From contig JAITVG010000101.1 in assembly GCA_031285925.1 (NCBI GenBank), forward strand, positions 1 to 35,557: a stretch of 35,557 nucleotides of DNA. Direction: 5' to 3'. This DNA is from Tannerellaceae bacterium. Its GTDB lineage: Bacteria > Bacteroidota > Bacteroidia > Bacteroidales > Tannerellaceae. Below, piece by piece: positions 1-7,981 of this stretch (the first letter of the stretch is position 1; every line of letters starts with the position of its first letter). The notes under the pieces are model-generated. The model had not been told where the DNA came from. It saw nothing but the letters and a program-made list of their open reading frames with translations, and ran no database searches. Position numbers and translations under genes: made by a program.

Positions 1-2843
1 AGGATCGTGTAGTCGATCAAGACGATACCGTTCTTCACTACGATACCCATCAGCATGATCACACCGATCAGCGCCATTACTCCTAATGGCGTTTGCGTGA
101 TGGACAATCCGAGCACAACTCCCGTAAAGGCAAACGGGATGGAGAACATGATCACGAATGGATCGACCAGCGATTCAAACTGGGCTGCCATCACGATGAA
201 TACCAGAATGACGATCAACAGCATCAAGATTCCCAGGTCGGCAAACGTTTCCTGCTGATCTTCGTAAGTTCCTCCTATCTGCCAGCTGATGTCGGCGGGA
301 ATTTCCATACTGCGCATTTCCCGGTTGGCGGCGGCAACCACGTCGCTCAATGCGGCGCCCTGTCCCACAACGGCCGATACGGTAATTACGCGCTCACGGT
401 TCTTGCGCTCGATGGTCGGCGGCGTCATCCGTTCAACTACCGTGCCTACGTCGCGGATACGGATACCTTGCCCCATGCTGTTATACATCATAATGTTTTC
501 AAGGTCTTCCAGCGACCGGCGAAATTCCGGTGCGTAGCGCACGCGGATGTCATATTCATCTCCGTCTTCCCTATACTGAGAAGCGATAGAACCGTTGATG
601 CGGTTGCGCAGATACATGGACGCCGTCGTTACGTTCAGTCCGTGCTGGGCTAACTTTTCGCGGTCGAAGTCAATCTGATATTCCGGAATATAATCTTCGC
701 GGCTGATGTTTACCTGCGAAACGCCTTTATCGTTGCGCATACGTTCGGCTATTTGCTGTGCCATCTCATCCGTCTGTGCAAAATCATACCCGTAGATTTC
801 TATATCGACGGATGTTTCTCCGCCCATACCGCCACCGCCACCGGCACTGACGGTGTACTTTTTAATTTCGGAATATTGCCTGAGGTCTTGCCGCATCAAT
901 TCGCAAAGTTCTATCAGGCCACGTTCCCTTCCGTCCACTTTCACACGCTCGCCAACACTTTGCAGTCTGATGTTATATTCAATGATGTGCGTGCCGTTTT
1001 CACTCAACTGTGCAAACGTGTTGTCCGTATCGGCCTGCCCCTCGCTGAAGTTTATGATATCTATTTCCGGGTATTTCTCCGTAAATTCACGATCGATCTT
1101 CATGGCGAGGTCGCGGGTAATTTCCTGACGGGTACCGATCGGCAACTCGACGACAATACCTATACGGGCATTGTCCTGCGTGGGGAAGAACTCCGTTTTT
1201 ACGGTCGGTACAAGCATCATGCTTCCGACAAAGATCAGAAAAGCCCCGATGATGACCGTCGCCCTGTGGCGGACAGACCAGTTCAGGAACCGTGCGTAAT
1301 AAGTATCCAGCGCATTCAATGCTTTTTCTACCGGAATGAATAAAAGTAGGAACAGTTTTCCCTTCTTCGGGTTCAGGCGAAGCAATTTGGAGCAAAGCAT
1401 CGGAATAAGCGTAAGAGCGGCCAGCGTGGATACGATCATAATGATGCTGACGATCCATCCCAATTGCTTAAACAGGATACCGGCCAAACCCGTAACCATT
1501 GTCAGCGGAAGGAATACGGCCAGCATCGTCAGTGTGGAGGCGACTACGGAGATTGCCACTTCGTTGGTTGCATGTACGGCGGCCTCTTTGGGTTTGCTTC
1601 CCCGTTCGATATGCGTAGTCACATTTTCCAAAACCACGATCGCGTCGTCCACCACCATACCGATGGCAATGGAAAGCGAACTCAAGGAGATAATATTCAG
1701 TGTATTGCCCGATGCCAGCAGATAAGCAAAGGCGGCGATCAGGGAAATGGGGATGGTGAGTATAATGATAAACGTAGCTCTCCACCGGCCAAGGAACAGG
1801 AATACAACCAGCATTACGATGATGAACGTGATAGTGATCGTTTCGATCAAACTGTCGATCGTATTCTGAATATTGGTGGAAGTATCTACGATTATTCCCA
1901 GCTTCACGTCGGAAGGAAGGGATTCCTGCAGGGAAGGAAGCAAATCCTGTACTTTTTTGGAGATGTTCACCGAGTTGGCGCCCGCCTGTTTCTGTACGAT
2001 GATCATACCTCCGCGCACACCGTTGTTGTAAGTTTCCTGCGCACGTTCTTCAACCGTGTCTTCCACGCGGGCGACATCCCGCAGGTAGATGGTTTTCCCG
2101 TTCTGATACCCGATCACAATATTCATGATCACCCCGGCATCGATAAATTCACCCTGCACACGAAGGGAGTAGGTATTGGATCCAATATCTATACTTCCGG
2201 CAGGCGTGTTCCTGTTTTCCGAAGCGATAATAGACGAAATGCTTTCGATCGTTTGCCCGTAGGCTTCCAGTTTGTACGGATCGCAATAAACCTGAACTTC
2301 ACGGATGGGCGTACCGGCAATGGAAACGGCACCGACTCCGCCTATACGCGCAATGGGGTTTGCTACCCGGTCGTCCAGTATCTTGTATAACGCATTGGTG
2401 CTTTCTTCCGCCGTTACGGAAAGCATAAGGATCGGAATGTTTTCCGTACCGAACTTGAAAATGACCGGACTTTCGACCGCTTCGGGCAAGAAGGATGTAA
2501 CCATATCCAACTTGTCGCGAACGTCGTTTGTCGCCACGTCGATATCGGTGCCATACTCAAATTCGAGCATGACGATGGAAATATTCTCTTTGGATTGCGA
2601 AACGATACTTTTCAAATCGCTGACGCTGTTCAATGTATTTTCCAAAGGCCTGGAAAGGTTTGTTTCAATGTCCGCGGCGCTCGCTCCGGGATAGGCCGTC
2701 ATGACCAACAGAAAATTGGATTCGATTTCCGGCAGCAAATCGACAGATAACCGGGTCAGGGAATAAAGCCCCATAATCACGACAGCCACAAAGACAAGGG
2801 CTGTCGTAACCGGTTTCTTTACCGCACTACTATATAAACTCAT
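1..2843 (-). CDS. RND (HAE1/AcrB-type) efflux permease, 3' end cut by window edge
   Basis: Inner-membrane proton-driven pump of a tripartite drug/solute exporter. I read this frame from the minus strand; the ORF track misses it because the stop lies beyond base 1. About 947 codons are visible, against roughly 1030 for the family. The protein starts MSLYSSAVKKPVTTAL at 2843, followed by a first membrane helix. The proton-relay helix reads GMVVDDAIVVLENV, with the paired Asp typical of AcrB. The TM10 lysine is kept in GIVVKNGIVLIDY, right at the window edge. Two large periplasmic loops lie between the helix groups. The start is 13 bp after the membrane-fusion stop, so it is the last visible gene of a tetR-tolC-mfp-rnd operon. 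The substrate cannot be told from sequence. The family call is secure; the missing C-terminus holds only the last helices. Confidence 0.95.
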   Translation of the reverse strand, partial: MSLYSSAVKKPVTTALVFVAVVIMGLYSLTRLSVDLLPEIESNFLLVMTAYPGASAADIETNLSRPLENTLNSVSDLKSIVSQSKENISIVMLEFEYGTDIDVATNDVRDKLDMVTSFLPEAVESPVIFKFGTENIPILMLSVTAEESTNALYKILDDRVANPIARIGGVGAVSIAGTPIREVQVYCDPYKLEAYGQTIESISSIIASENRNTPAGSIDIGSNTYSLRVQGEFIDAGVIMNIVIGYQNGKTIYLRDVARVEDTVEERAQETYNNGVRGGMIIVQKQAGANSVNISKKVQDLLPSLQESLPSDVKLGIIVDTSTNIQNTIDSLIETITITFIIVMLVVFLFLGRWRATFIIILTIPISLIAAFAYLLASGNTLNIISLSSLSIAIGMVVDDAIVVLENVTTHIERGSKPKEAAVHATNEVAISVVASTLTMLAVFLPLTMVTGLAGILFKQLGWIVSIIMIVSTLAALTLIPMLCSKLLRLNPKKGKLFLLLFIPVEKALNALDTYYARFLNWSVRHRATVIIGAFLIFVGSMMLVPTVKTEFFPTQDNARIGIVVELPIGTRQEITRDLAMKIDREFTEKYPEIDIINFSEGQADTDNTFAQLSENGTHIIEYNIRLQSVGERVKVDGRERGLIELCELMRQDLRQYSEIKKYTVSAGGGGGMGGETSVDIEIYGYDFAQTDEMAQQIAERMRNDKGVSQVNISREDYIPEYQIDFDREKLAQHGLNVTTASMYLRNRINGSIASQYREDGDEYDIRVRYAPEFRRSLEDLENIMMYNSMGQGIRIRDVGTVVERMTPPTIERKNRERVITVSAVVGQGAALSDVVAAANREMRSMEIPADISWQIGGTYEDQQETFADLGILMLLIVILVFIVMAAQFESLVDPFVIMFSIPFAFTGVVLGLSITQTPLGVMALIGVIMLMGIVVKNGIVLIDYTI

Positions 2844-2856
2844 ATCGTATTATTTC

Positions 2857-3876
2857 TTAATTTACAACTTCAACTTCCATTCCGTTCGTCAAACGGCTTT
2901 GTCCGGTGATCACCACCCGGTCGCCATCGTTTACGCCCGAATTTACTTCATACCGGTTATCCATCCGGCGCCCCAGTATAACCTTCTCGTAAGAAACCGT
3001 ACCGTCTTTATACACATAAACATACCTGTCGCCCGAACCGGCTTGCTTCACTACGGCCTGATCCGGAATAACCACATGATTCATCGTGCCGAGGCTTAAA
3101 GACACACGGGAAAACATTCCCGGACGTATCCGCTGGTCATTGTTGGCGATCCTGATCTCTACGGGGAATGTGCGCGTAGCCGGGTCGATGGTCGGATGAA
3201 CCAGATGTATTTTCCCTTCAAAGGATTCATCTCCGTATACATCCAGTCGAACCGCCACATCCATTCCTTTTTTTACATGTTTGAAGTAACCTTCTGAAAT
3301 GTTAATCATCAACTTTACGGGATTGATCTGTTCCACCGTATACACCGGTGTGGCTCCGTTATACAGATCACCGTTGTCGTAATTGCGGGCGGTCACTATG
3401 CCTGCTATCGGGCTTTGCAAGCGATTGTTTTCCAATAAATTGTTGTATATCGTACGGCTTACTTCCAATGCCGTCTTTTGCGCGTCCCAAGCCGATCTGG
3501 ATACACCGCCGACTTTAAACAGTTCGTCAATACGGCTGAACTCCTTTTCCTGGTTATCCATCTGTATTTTGGTTTGTTGCAGGCTCGTGGCATCCATCGT
3601 GGCAAGCAGTTGTCCGGCATTTACCCGGTCGCCCACTTCCACGTGAAGTTTCTCTATGCGCACGGGAGCCTGAGGCGCTATCGAGTTGGATATGTTTGCC
3701 GTTACGGTAGCCGTAAACTCCGCAACCTGTTCCACCTCCTGCAAGTGTACCGTTTCCAGTTTCACCTTCACTTTTTCCTCAACCGCGGTATTTTCTTTCG
3801 ATTTATCACCTGTGCACGACATTAGAAAGACAATGCTTGCAACCGGTATTACTTTCAGCATTTTACTTGTTTTCAT
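2857..3876 (-). CDS. RND efflux membrane-fusion (periplasmic adaptor) lipoprotein
   Basis: AcrA/MdtA-type adaptor linking the RND pump to the outer-membrane channel. The 339-residue protein starts with a lipoprotein signal (IVFLMSCTG, acylated Cys near residue 21), so it is probably anchored in the inner membrane. Next comes a split lipoyl/biotinyl-like half-motif (APVRIEKLHVEVGDRVNAGQ), a short alpha-helical hairpin (about 95-145), the second half-motif (LQSPIAGIVTARNYDNGD), a beta-barrel (about 185-260) and a membrane-proximal C-terminal domain. The hairpin is short, as in many Bacteroidetes adaptors. It lies 24 bp after the tolC-like gene and 13 bp before the pump gene, consistent with co-transcription. 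The specific substrate is unknown. Confidence 0.93.
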   Translation of the reverse strand: MKTSKMLKVIPVASIVFLMSCTGDKSKENTAVEEKVKVKLETVHLQEVEQVAEFTATVTANISNSIAPQAPVRIEKLHVEVGDRVNAGQLLATMDATSLQQTKIQMDNQEKEFSRIDELFKVGGVSRSAWDAQKTALEVSRTIYNNLLENNRLQSPIAGIVTARNYDNGDLYNGATPVYTVEQINPVKLMINISEGYFKHVKKGMDVAVRLDVYGDESFEGKIHLVHPTIDPATRTFPVEIRIANNDQRIRPGMFSRVSLSLGTMNHVVIPDQAVVKQAGSGDRYVYVYKDGTVSYEKVILGRRMDNRYEVNSGVNDGDRVVITGQSRLTNGMEVEVVN

Positions 3877-3900
3877 TTTATTCCTATGGTTTTATTGTTA

Positions 3901-5391
3901 TCAAATCTTTTGCGTATCTTTTCCTAAAATCTTTTCCAGATCGGCTTTAGCTACTACATAGTCGTAAATCGCCTGATTGTAGTTCAGCCGCGATTGCGTC
4001 AAAGCAAGTTCGGAATCATTCAGTTCCAGTAAAGTTCCGGCGCCTGTTTCGTAACGTTTTTGAGCGATCAACTGTCCTCTTTCAGCCTGTCCCACTCCCC
4101 GGCGGGCAGCTTCGTAGCGTTTGAGGCAGGTATTCATGTTGTCCATGTACTGTTTGACGGCCAATTGCAGGTTTCGTTTCGTGTCGTCGCGCTGTATGGC
4201 CAACTGGTTCATGGTGACCCGCGTTTGATTCATCCGCTGTATGCGGCTTCCGCCCGAATAGATCGGGATGGAGAGGGATAAGCCTACGATTGAAAAAGGA
4301 TTCCACTGGTAGTTCTTGAATTTGAAATCGTTGTTCATCGCACTCCAGTTGTAGGCAGCCGAAAGCGAAAGGGTAGGCAGGAAATCGAGCTTCTGCATTT
4401 CCAGTGTCTTCTTTAACTGCGACGACTGCAAATCGATTTGCTTCAGGTTCGTATTACCGGCCAGCGCCGTATCCGTCGACAGGTAATCATCGAACAGCAG
4501 GGTTTTGTAATCTTCCAGCATTCCTTCGCATTCAACCGACAGTTCAAGGTCTATTCCCAGCAAGGCTTTGAGTTGCCATTTGGCAAGCGTTACCGCGCTT
4601 TCGGCTTGAAGCATATTCGGTTCCAGATTCTTAACGGCAACATCGGCGCGGATCAAGTCGTATTCGGCTACCAGTCCCTGGTCGTATTTGTTTTTAATGT
4701 CCCGGTAGTTTTCCATCGCGTTGTCGTAGCTATCCTTGAATACGCGGTACGAGTCATTCGCCAGCATTACTCCGTAGTAACTCTTTTTCACCTGATTTGC
4801 CATATCTATTTTAGATGAACGCGCCTGTTCGATCGCCAGTTCCACGTCCAGCCCCGAAATCGCCAGGCTCTTCCACAGCGATGCGTTGATCAGAGGCATA
4901 CCGGCGCTGAAGCCAAGGCTCCAGTTGTTGTCGCGGCCTACCGAAATCCCTTCGCTGCCCCCTTCGGAAGGCTCCGGCTTCGGAATGTTTGCATTTATGT
5001 TTTCCGCCAGCGTGCCTTCCTTGTAACCGGGAACCAAATCCGCGATAGTCTTATCCGTTCCTTTTATCAGCGGTTCCGTGATGGGTGCAAGCATGGAAGT
5101 CATATCAAACGCACCATCCATATACATCACCTGCTTTTGCAGCGTCCGCGTATAGTCCGCGCTGAAATTAACCTGCGGAAACAGGGCTGCGTACGATCCT
5201 TTCCTGGCGTATTTCTTCTTTTCAATTTCCCGGTCGGCAACCTTTACCGTCGGGCTTTCAGTCATCGCTATTTCCAGCGCCTTGTCGAGCGTGAGCACAA
5301 TCGTTTCCTGCGCCCGCGTTGAAAAAGCAAAGGATGGCAGTAGCACAAGCACTGCGCAAATCATCTTTCTACTCACAACGAATCGTTTCAT
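3901..5391 (-). CDS. TolC-family outer membrane efflux protein
   Basis: Outer-membrane exit duct for the adjacent RND system. The 496 residues match the family's usual length. A signal peptide with a basic N-terminus and hydrophobic core ends at about FSTRAQ (residue 28). Two OEP-type repeats follow: one begins at LTLDKALEIAMTESPTVKVA and the second contains LPTLSLSAAYNWS. Long heptad-rich helices follow in the C-terminal half, including a segment rich in Leu/Gln around LNDSELALTQSRLNYNQAIYD. It is followed 24 bp later by the adaptor and preceded 30 bp earlier by the TetR gene, all on the minus strand. An insert of about 60 residues before residue 170 (TKTIADLVPGYK..) is a lineage-specific loop. 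Confidence 0.93.
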   Translation of the reverse strand: MKRFVVSRKMICAVLVLLPSFAFSTRAQETIVLTLDKALEIAMTESPTVKVADREIEKKKYARKGSYAALFPQVNFSADYTRTLQKQVMYMDGAFDMTSMLAPITEPLIKGTDKTIADLVPGYKEGTLAENINANIPKPEPSEGGSEGISVGRDNNWSLGFSAGMPLINASLWKSLAISGLDVELAIEQARSSKIDMANQVKKSYYGVMLANDSYRVFKDSYDNAMENYRDIKNKYDQGLVAEYDLIRADVAVKNLEPNMLQAESAVTLAKWQLKALLGIDLELSVECEGMLEDYKTLLFDDYLSTDTALAGNTNLKQIDLQSSQLKKTLEMQKLDFLPTLSLSAAYNWSAMNNDFKFKNYQWNPFSIVGLSLSIPIYSGGSRIQRMNQTRVTMNQLAIQRDDTKRNLQLAVKQYMDNMNTCLKRYEAARRGVGQAERGQLIAQKRYETGAGTLLELNDSELALTQSRLNYNQAIYDYVVAKADLEKILGKDTQKI

Positions 5392-5421
5392 CTGATTTTT
5401 GATTTGAGTTTTAATTAAACT

Positions 5422-6030
5422 TTATGCCTTTGTATAAATCATTTTATTTTTCATCTCCCAACTGTCAAGTATTTGCCTCCCTTTCCCGGTGCTTATTCCA
5501 TGAAGGAAAATAGTCAGTACCGTGTCGTATACCTCTCTGTTTGAATACCGGCAAAATGTTTTCGACGGTTGGAGCATTTGAGCCTGTTCCTCGAACAGAA
5601 GGGCAACGATTTCGAAATTTACTTCTTTCCGGAACACGCCTTCTTTCACTCCCCGATCGAACAGGTAGATACATTTTTTTATATAACTGTTCTTTCCCGT
5701 TTCTACCTCTTCCTGTGCTCTGGGGTATTTCTTCAAATCTTCATAAAATTTCAGGCTATACCACCGGGGATTTTTCATTATCTCGGCGTAGATCAGAATA
5801 AAGATGTCGAGAGCCGTATAGTCTCCCTTCTCTATCTGGTGCAAATGTTCCGCCAGTTGCCGGTGTGCATATTTCAATCCTTCCACCAGCAAGTCTTCCT
5901 TGTCAGCGAAATATTCATACAGCGTACGTTTGGATATGCCTGCGCTGCAAGCAATATCATCCATACTTACCCGCTTTATTCCGTATTGAGCGAATAAATC
6001 CAATGCCGTTGATATGATTTTCCCTTTCAC
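5422..6030 (-). CDS. TetR-family transcriptional regulator of the efflux operon
   Basis: A 202-residue protein with a TetR N-terminal helix-turn-helix. The pattern ALDLFAQYGIKRVSMDDIA..AGISKRTLYEYFADKEDL spans about residues 8-50, including the conserved Tyr/Phe-rich recognition-helix end. The C-terminal part is helical and variable, as expected for a ligand-binding/dimer domain. It is the first gene of the minus-strand tetR-tolC-mfp-rnd cluster, so self-repression and repression of the pump genes is the likely role; that is inference from position. It is divergent from araC with a 171-bp gap. That gap contains a perfect 12-bp palindrome, which is a reasonable operator candidate. The inducer is unknown. 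Confidence 0.9.
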   Translation of the reverse strand: MKGKIISTALDLFAQYGIKRVSMDDIACSAGISKRTLYEYFADKEDLLVEGLKYAHRQLAEHLHQIEKGDYTALDIFILIYAEIMKNPRWYSLKFYEDLKKYPRAQEEVETGKNSYIKKCIYLFDRGVKEGVFRKEVNFEIVALLFEEQAQMLQPSKTFCRYSNREVYDTVLTIFLHGISTGKGRQILDSWEMKNKMIYTKA

Positions 6031-6119
6031 GAAATTGTTTTTTACCGAATAACCGCGGCAAAGGTCTGTTATTTGTCGGAAACCGAAATGGTTTATTCTA
6101 TTACAGGATTGGTATATTT

Positions 6120-6131
6120 CGAATATATTCG
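6120..6131. promoter_or_regulatory. Perfect 12-bp palindrome in the tetR/araC divergent region
   Basis: CGAATATATTCG is its own reverse complement and is extended imperfectly on both sides (TTT..GAA). It lies 89 bp upstream of the tetR start and about 70 bp upstream of araC, with a size and position that fit a dimeric-regulator operator. Assignment to TetR is inference; AraC proteins usually bind direct repeats. Confidence 0.4.
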
Positions 6132-6140
6132 GAAGGAAAA

Positions 6141-6165
6141 GGGGATTTTTTCGGCAAATACTCCC
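6141..6165. promoter_or_regulatory. GGGGAT(T)TTT-N5-AAATACTCCC inverted motif upstream of araC
   Basis: An imperfect inverted repeat with arms GGGGATTTTT and AAATACTCCC directly abuts the putative -7 box of araC. The same motif recurs upstream of the GH31 gene (23902-23925) with arms GGGGATATTT/AAATACTCCC. Sharing between two promoters of one locus suggests a common regulator, either AraC itself or the HTCS. Confidence 0.45.
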
Positions 6166-6173
6166 TACATTTG
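6166..6173 (+). promoter_or_regulatory. Putative -7 box of araC
   Basis: TACATTTG fits the Bacteroidetes -7 consensus TAnnTTTG and lies 28 bp before the araC ATG. No clear -33 TTG is present; that position is occupied by the GGGGAT/AAATACTCCC motif. This would suit an activator-dependent or operator-blocked promoter. Confidence 0.45.
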
Positions 6174-6201
6174 TTGGTCAAAAACGAAACAGTAATTATT
6201 T

Positions 6202-7104
6202 ATGGCAAATCTTCCGGTAATTGAGATGACGGTTGTGAGCGATCTTATAACCGCAACCGATAGTTTTCAGGACATGCTGACGGTAGCGGATGTAGATGCA
6301 ACTATTTCGATTAAACGATATGAATTTGAAGGCTATACGGATCCGGTTCGTTTGAATGCCCTTTTCCTGATACTGGTGTTGAAAGGGGAGGCGAAAATCA
6401 GTCTGGACTATATACATTATACCATTAGCCCGAATATGCTTGTTACCGTAATGCCCGTACATATTCTTCAGGCAGCCGAAGTCAGTCCCGACTTCAAGGC
6501 GGTGATGATCATGATCCACCGCTCTTTCCTTGAAGGATTGAATATAGCCCAACGCACACCTTCGATGACCAACTACATGCTTCTTCGTAAAAACCCCTGC
6601 ACAAATCTGTTGCCGGAAGAAACATTGCATTTGGAGAACTGTACCCGGCAATTGCGCGAGAAGATACACCGGCGCACACATGCCTTTCATAAGGAGCTTA
6701 TGCAAAACGCCTTTGTCGCACTGATGTTGGAGATGGCCGATATTATGGTGGGAAAGAAGGATACGGTTGTACACCGCACACTGTCGCGCAAGGAAGAAAT
6801 CATGAATAAATTCGTGAACCTTCTCATCCGGCACGGCAAGCGCGAACATCATGTGTCTTTTTATGCGGCGAAACTGTTCATCACTCCCCAGTATCTGTCC
6901 CTGATCCTGAAGGAACTGTCCGGAAAGTCGGCCAATAAATGGATTGACGAAGCGCTTGTGATGGAAGCCGGGATATTGTTGAAGACGCCGGAACTGACGG
7001 TACAGCAGGTGGCCGACGAATTAAACTTCTCCGACCAGTCTACCTTCGGCAAGTTCTTCAAGAAGAATACAGGCCTCTCTCCGATGGAATACAGGAAAGT
7101 GTGA
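6202..7104 (+). CDS. AraC-family transcriptional regulator
   Basis: A 300-residue protein with an N-terminal cupin-like sensing domain (about 15-150) and a C-terminal double helix-turn-helix (about 195-300). The DNA-binding half ends with the family signature: VADELNFSDQSTFGKFFKK and the terminal TGLSPMEYRK. It has no signal peptide or membrane helix, so it is cytosolic. The gene is divergent from the efflux tetR and lies next to the PUL, so it could serve either. The duplicated scrap of an araC 3' end beside the GH3 gene (14956-14995) shows that an araC-GH3 pairing existed in this locus, which favours a role in glycan use. The ATG at 6202 follows a -7-like TACATTTG. The effector is unknown. 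Confidence 0.9.
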   Translation: MANLPVIEMTVVSDLITATDSFQDMLTVADVDATISIKRYEFEGYTDPVRLNALFLILVLKGEAKISLDYIHYTISPNMLVTVMPVHILQAAEVSPDFKAVMIMIHRSFLEGLNIAQRTPSMTNYMLLRKNPCTNLLPEETLHLENCTRQLREKIHRRTHAFHKELMQNAFVALMLEMADIMVGKKDTVVHRTLSRKEEIMNKFVNLLIRHGKREHHVSFYAAKLFITPQYLSLILKELSGKSANKWIDEALVMEAGILLKTPELTVQQVADELNFSDQSTFGKFFKKNTGLSPMEYRKV

Positions 7105-7118
7105 TTACTAATGTTCTG

Positions 7119-7177
7119 CTATTTCACTTCAATATCTTTGCTTAACCGGATGTCTGCGGAGGAAGCTCCGGCCATCA
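7119..7177 (-). pseudogene. Remnant of a GH3 gene: last 18 codons plus stop
   Basis: On the minus strand this short piece encodes MAGASSADIRLSKDIEVK followed by TAG. The intact GH3 at 14995-17178 ends MAGASSADIRLSKEIEVK followed by TAA. At DNA level 57 of 58 bases agree with 14996-15053. Homology stops abruptly at 7178, where a palindromic repeat begins. It lies convergent to araC, 14 bp past its stop. It is therefore the stump of a second GH3 copy, or a duplicated junction, and is not a working gene. Confidence 0.85.
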
Positions 7178-7182
7178 CGCAC

Positions 7183-7287
7183 ACACACAGCACATTGCGA
7201 AATGTGAAAAAGTGTTTCTATATATAGTACGCGCTCGTACTACCTATACAACGGCGCCGTACTATAGGTAGTACGCGCTCATACTAC
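7183..7287. repeat. Palindromic intergenic repeat, copy A (inverted partner at 18949-19041)
   Basis: Two stem-loop blocks are visible. The first pairs CACATT with AATGTG. The second is a 38-bp near-palindrome at 7237-7274, with arms GTACTACCTATA / TATAGGTAGTAC and centre CGGCGCCG. A direct repeat AGTACGCGCTC(G/A)TACTACC flanks the second block at 7227 and 7269. Bases 7183-7275 match the reverse complement of 18949-19041 with about 5 differences in 93. Together with the GH3 stump, this fills the 235-bp araC-sigma gap. Confidence 0.85.
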
Positions 7288-7334
7288 CCCATACTTTTTT
7301 ATACAATACTTCGTTAAACTTTCATTTTACTTTT

Positions 7335-7342
7335 TAATTTTG
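7335..7342 (+). promoter_or_regulatory. Putative -7 box of the ECF sigma gene, possibly leaderless
   Basis: TAATTTTG matches TAnnTTTG and ends only 6 bp before the ATG at 7349. Transcription would begin at or next to the start codon. A weak TTA sits about 18 bp upstream in place of a -33 TTG. Confidence 0.4.
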
Positions 7343-7348
7343 CCAAAT

Positions 7349-7921
7349 ATGGAAACCAGAGATATATCGGAAATAGACAAACTCTTTTGGCAGATAGCGT
7401 TAAAGGACGATGAGGGCGCTTTCCGCTCTTTGTTTCTTGATTATTTTTCTTCGCTTTGTGTTTTTGCACACAGGTATATCGAAAGTTGGGAAACGTGTGA
7501 AGATGTAGTGCAGGATACCTTTTATAAAATATGGAAAAACCGCAGGAAACTGGAAATAAGCGCTTCGGGCAGGAATTTTTTGATTACCAGCGTGCGGAAC
7601 GGCTGCATCGACTATCTGCGCAGAAAAGAAACGGAAACCTTATGGAAAGAAAAAGAATTGCAGCATAACACGATATATGCCGCGGAAAATATTTACTCGA
7701 CAACAGAACTGGAAGAAATCTTAAATTCGGCATTGAAACGTTTACCTGAAAATGTGCGCACAGTGTTCGAACAAAGCCGTTTTGAAGGGAAAACTTATGC
7801 GGATATTGCCTCCGGACAATCTATTTCGGTCAAGACGGTGGAAGCCTACATGACGAGGGCATTGAAACAATTGCGCATAGAACTTAAAGATTATTTGCCA
7901 CTGATTTTACTTTTTCTGTAA
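7349..7921 (+). CDS. ECF-type RNA polymerase sigma factor
   Basis: A 190-residue sigma-70 family ECF factor. Region 2 covers about residues 22-90 (CEDVVQDTFYKIWKNR is the core-binding/-10 segment). Region 4 covers about 125-180 (LKRLPENVRTVFEQSRFEGKTYADIA, then SVKTVEAYMTRALKQLR as the -35-binding helix). I chose the ATG at 7349 rather than the upstream in-frame TTG at 7340, because a TAnnTTTG box runs into the TTG. It is followed 60 bp later by a FecR-type anti-sigma and then by a SusC carrying an STN domain. In Bacteroidetes this arrangement passes an outer-membrane ligand signal through FecR to the sigma factor, which activates the susC operon. The target promoter is presumably upstream of 9219. 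Confidence 0.93.
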   Translation: METRDISEIDKLFWQIALKDDEGAFRSLFLDYFSSLCVFAHRYIESWETCEDVVQDTFYKIWKNRRKLEISASGRNFLITSVRNGCIDYLRRKETETLWKEKELQHNTIYAAENIYSTTELEEILNSALKRLPENVRTVFEQSRFEGKTYADIASGQSISVKTVEAYMTRALKQLRIELKDYLPLILLFL

Positions 7922-7940
7922 AAAAAACTTTTTTCATAGG

Positions 7941-7958
7941 GTACAGCTCCACCTGTAC
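7941..7958. promoter_or_regulatory. Small hairpin between sigma and anti-sigma genes
   Basis: GTACAG-CTCCAC-CTGTAC is a perfect 6-bp stem with a 6-base loop. It lies in the 60-bp gap between the sigma stop and the GTG start of the anti-sigma. It could modulate translation or read-through, or be an inverted-repeat binding site; nothing decides between these. Confidence 0.35.
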
Positions 7959-7981
7959 GTCTATTTTTAAAATTAAATGTA

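Noticed and set aside
93-2390. Several plus-strand ORFs (93-653, 753-1343, 1464-2390)
   Set aside because: All lie opposite the RND permease frame, which reads continuously from 2843 to base 1 with clear family motifs.
6196-6852. 218-aa minus-strand ORF opposite araC
   Set aside because: Shadow of the araC coding frame; no signal peptide, motif or promoter of its own.
7183-7287. CRISPR-like reading of the repeated AGTACGCGCTC units
   Set aside because: Only two units, no regular spacers and no cas genes; the structure is palindromic, not an array.
7104-7340. tRNA or small structured RNA gene after araC
   Set aside because: The hairpins belong to the palindromic repeat; no cloverleaf with CCA-adjacent acceptor stem or anticodon arm can be drawn.
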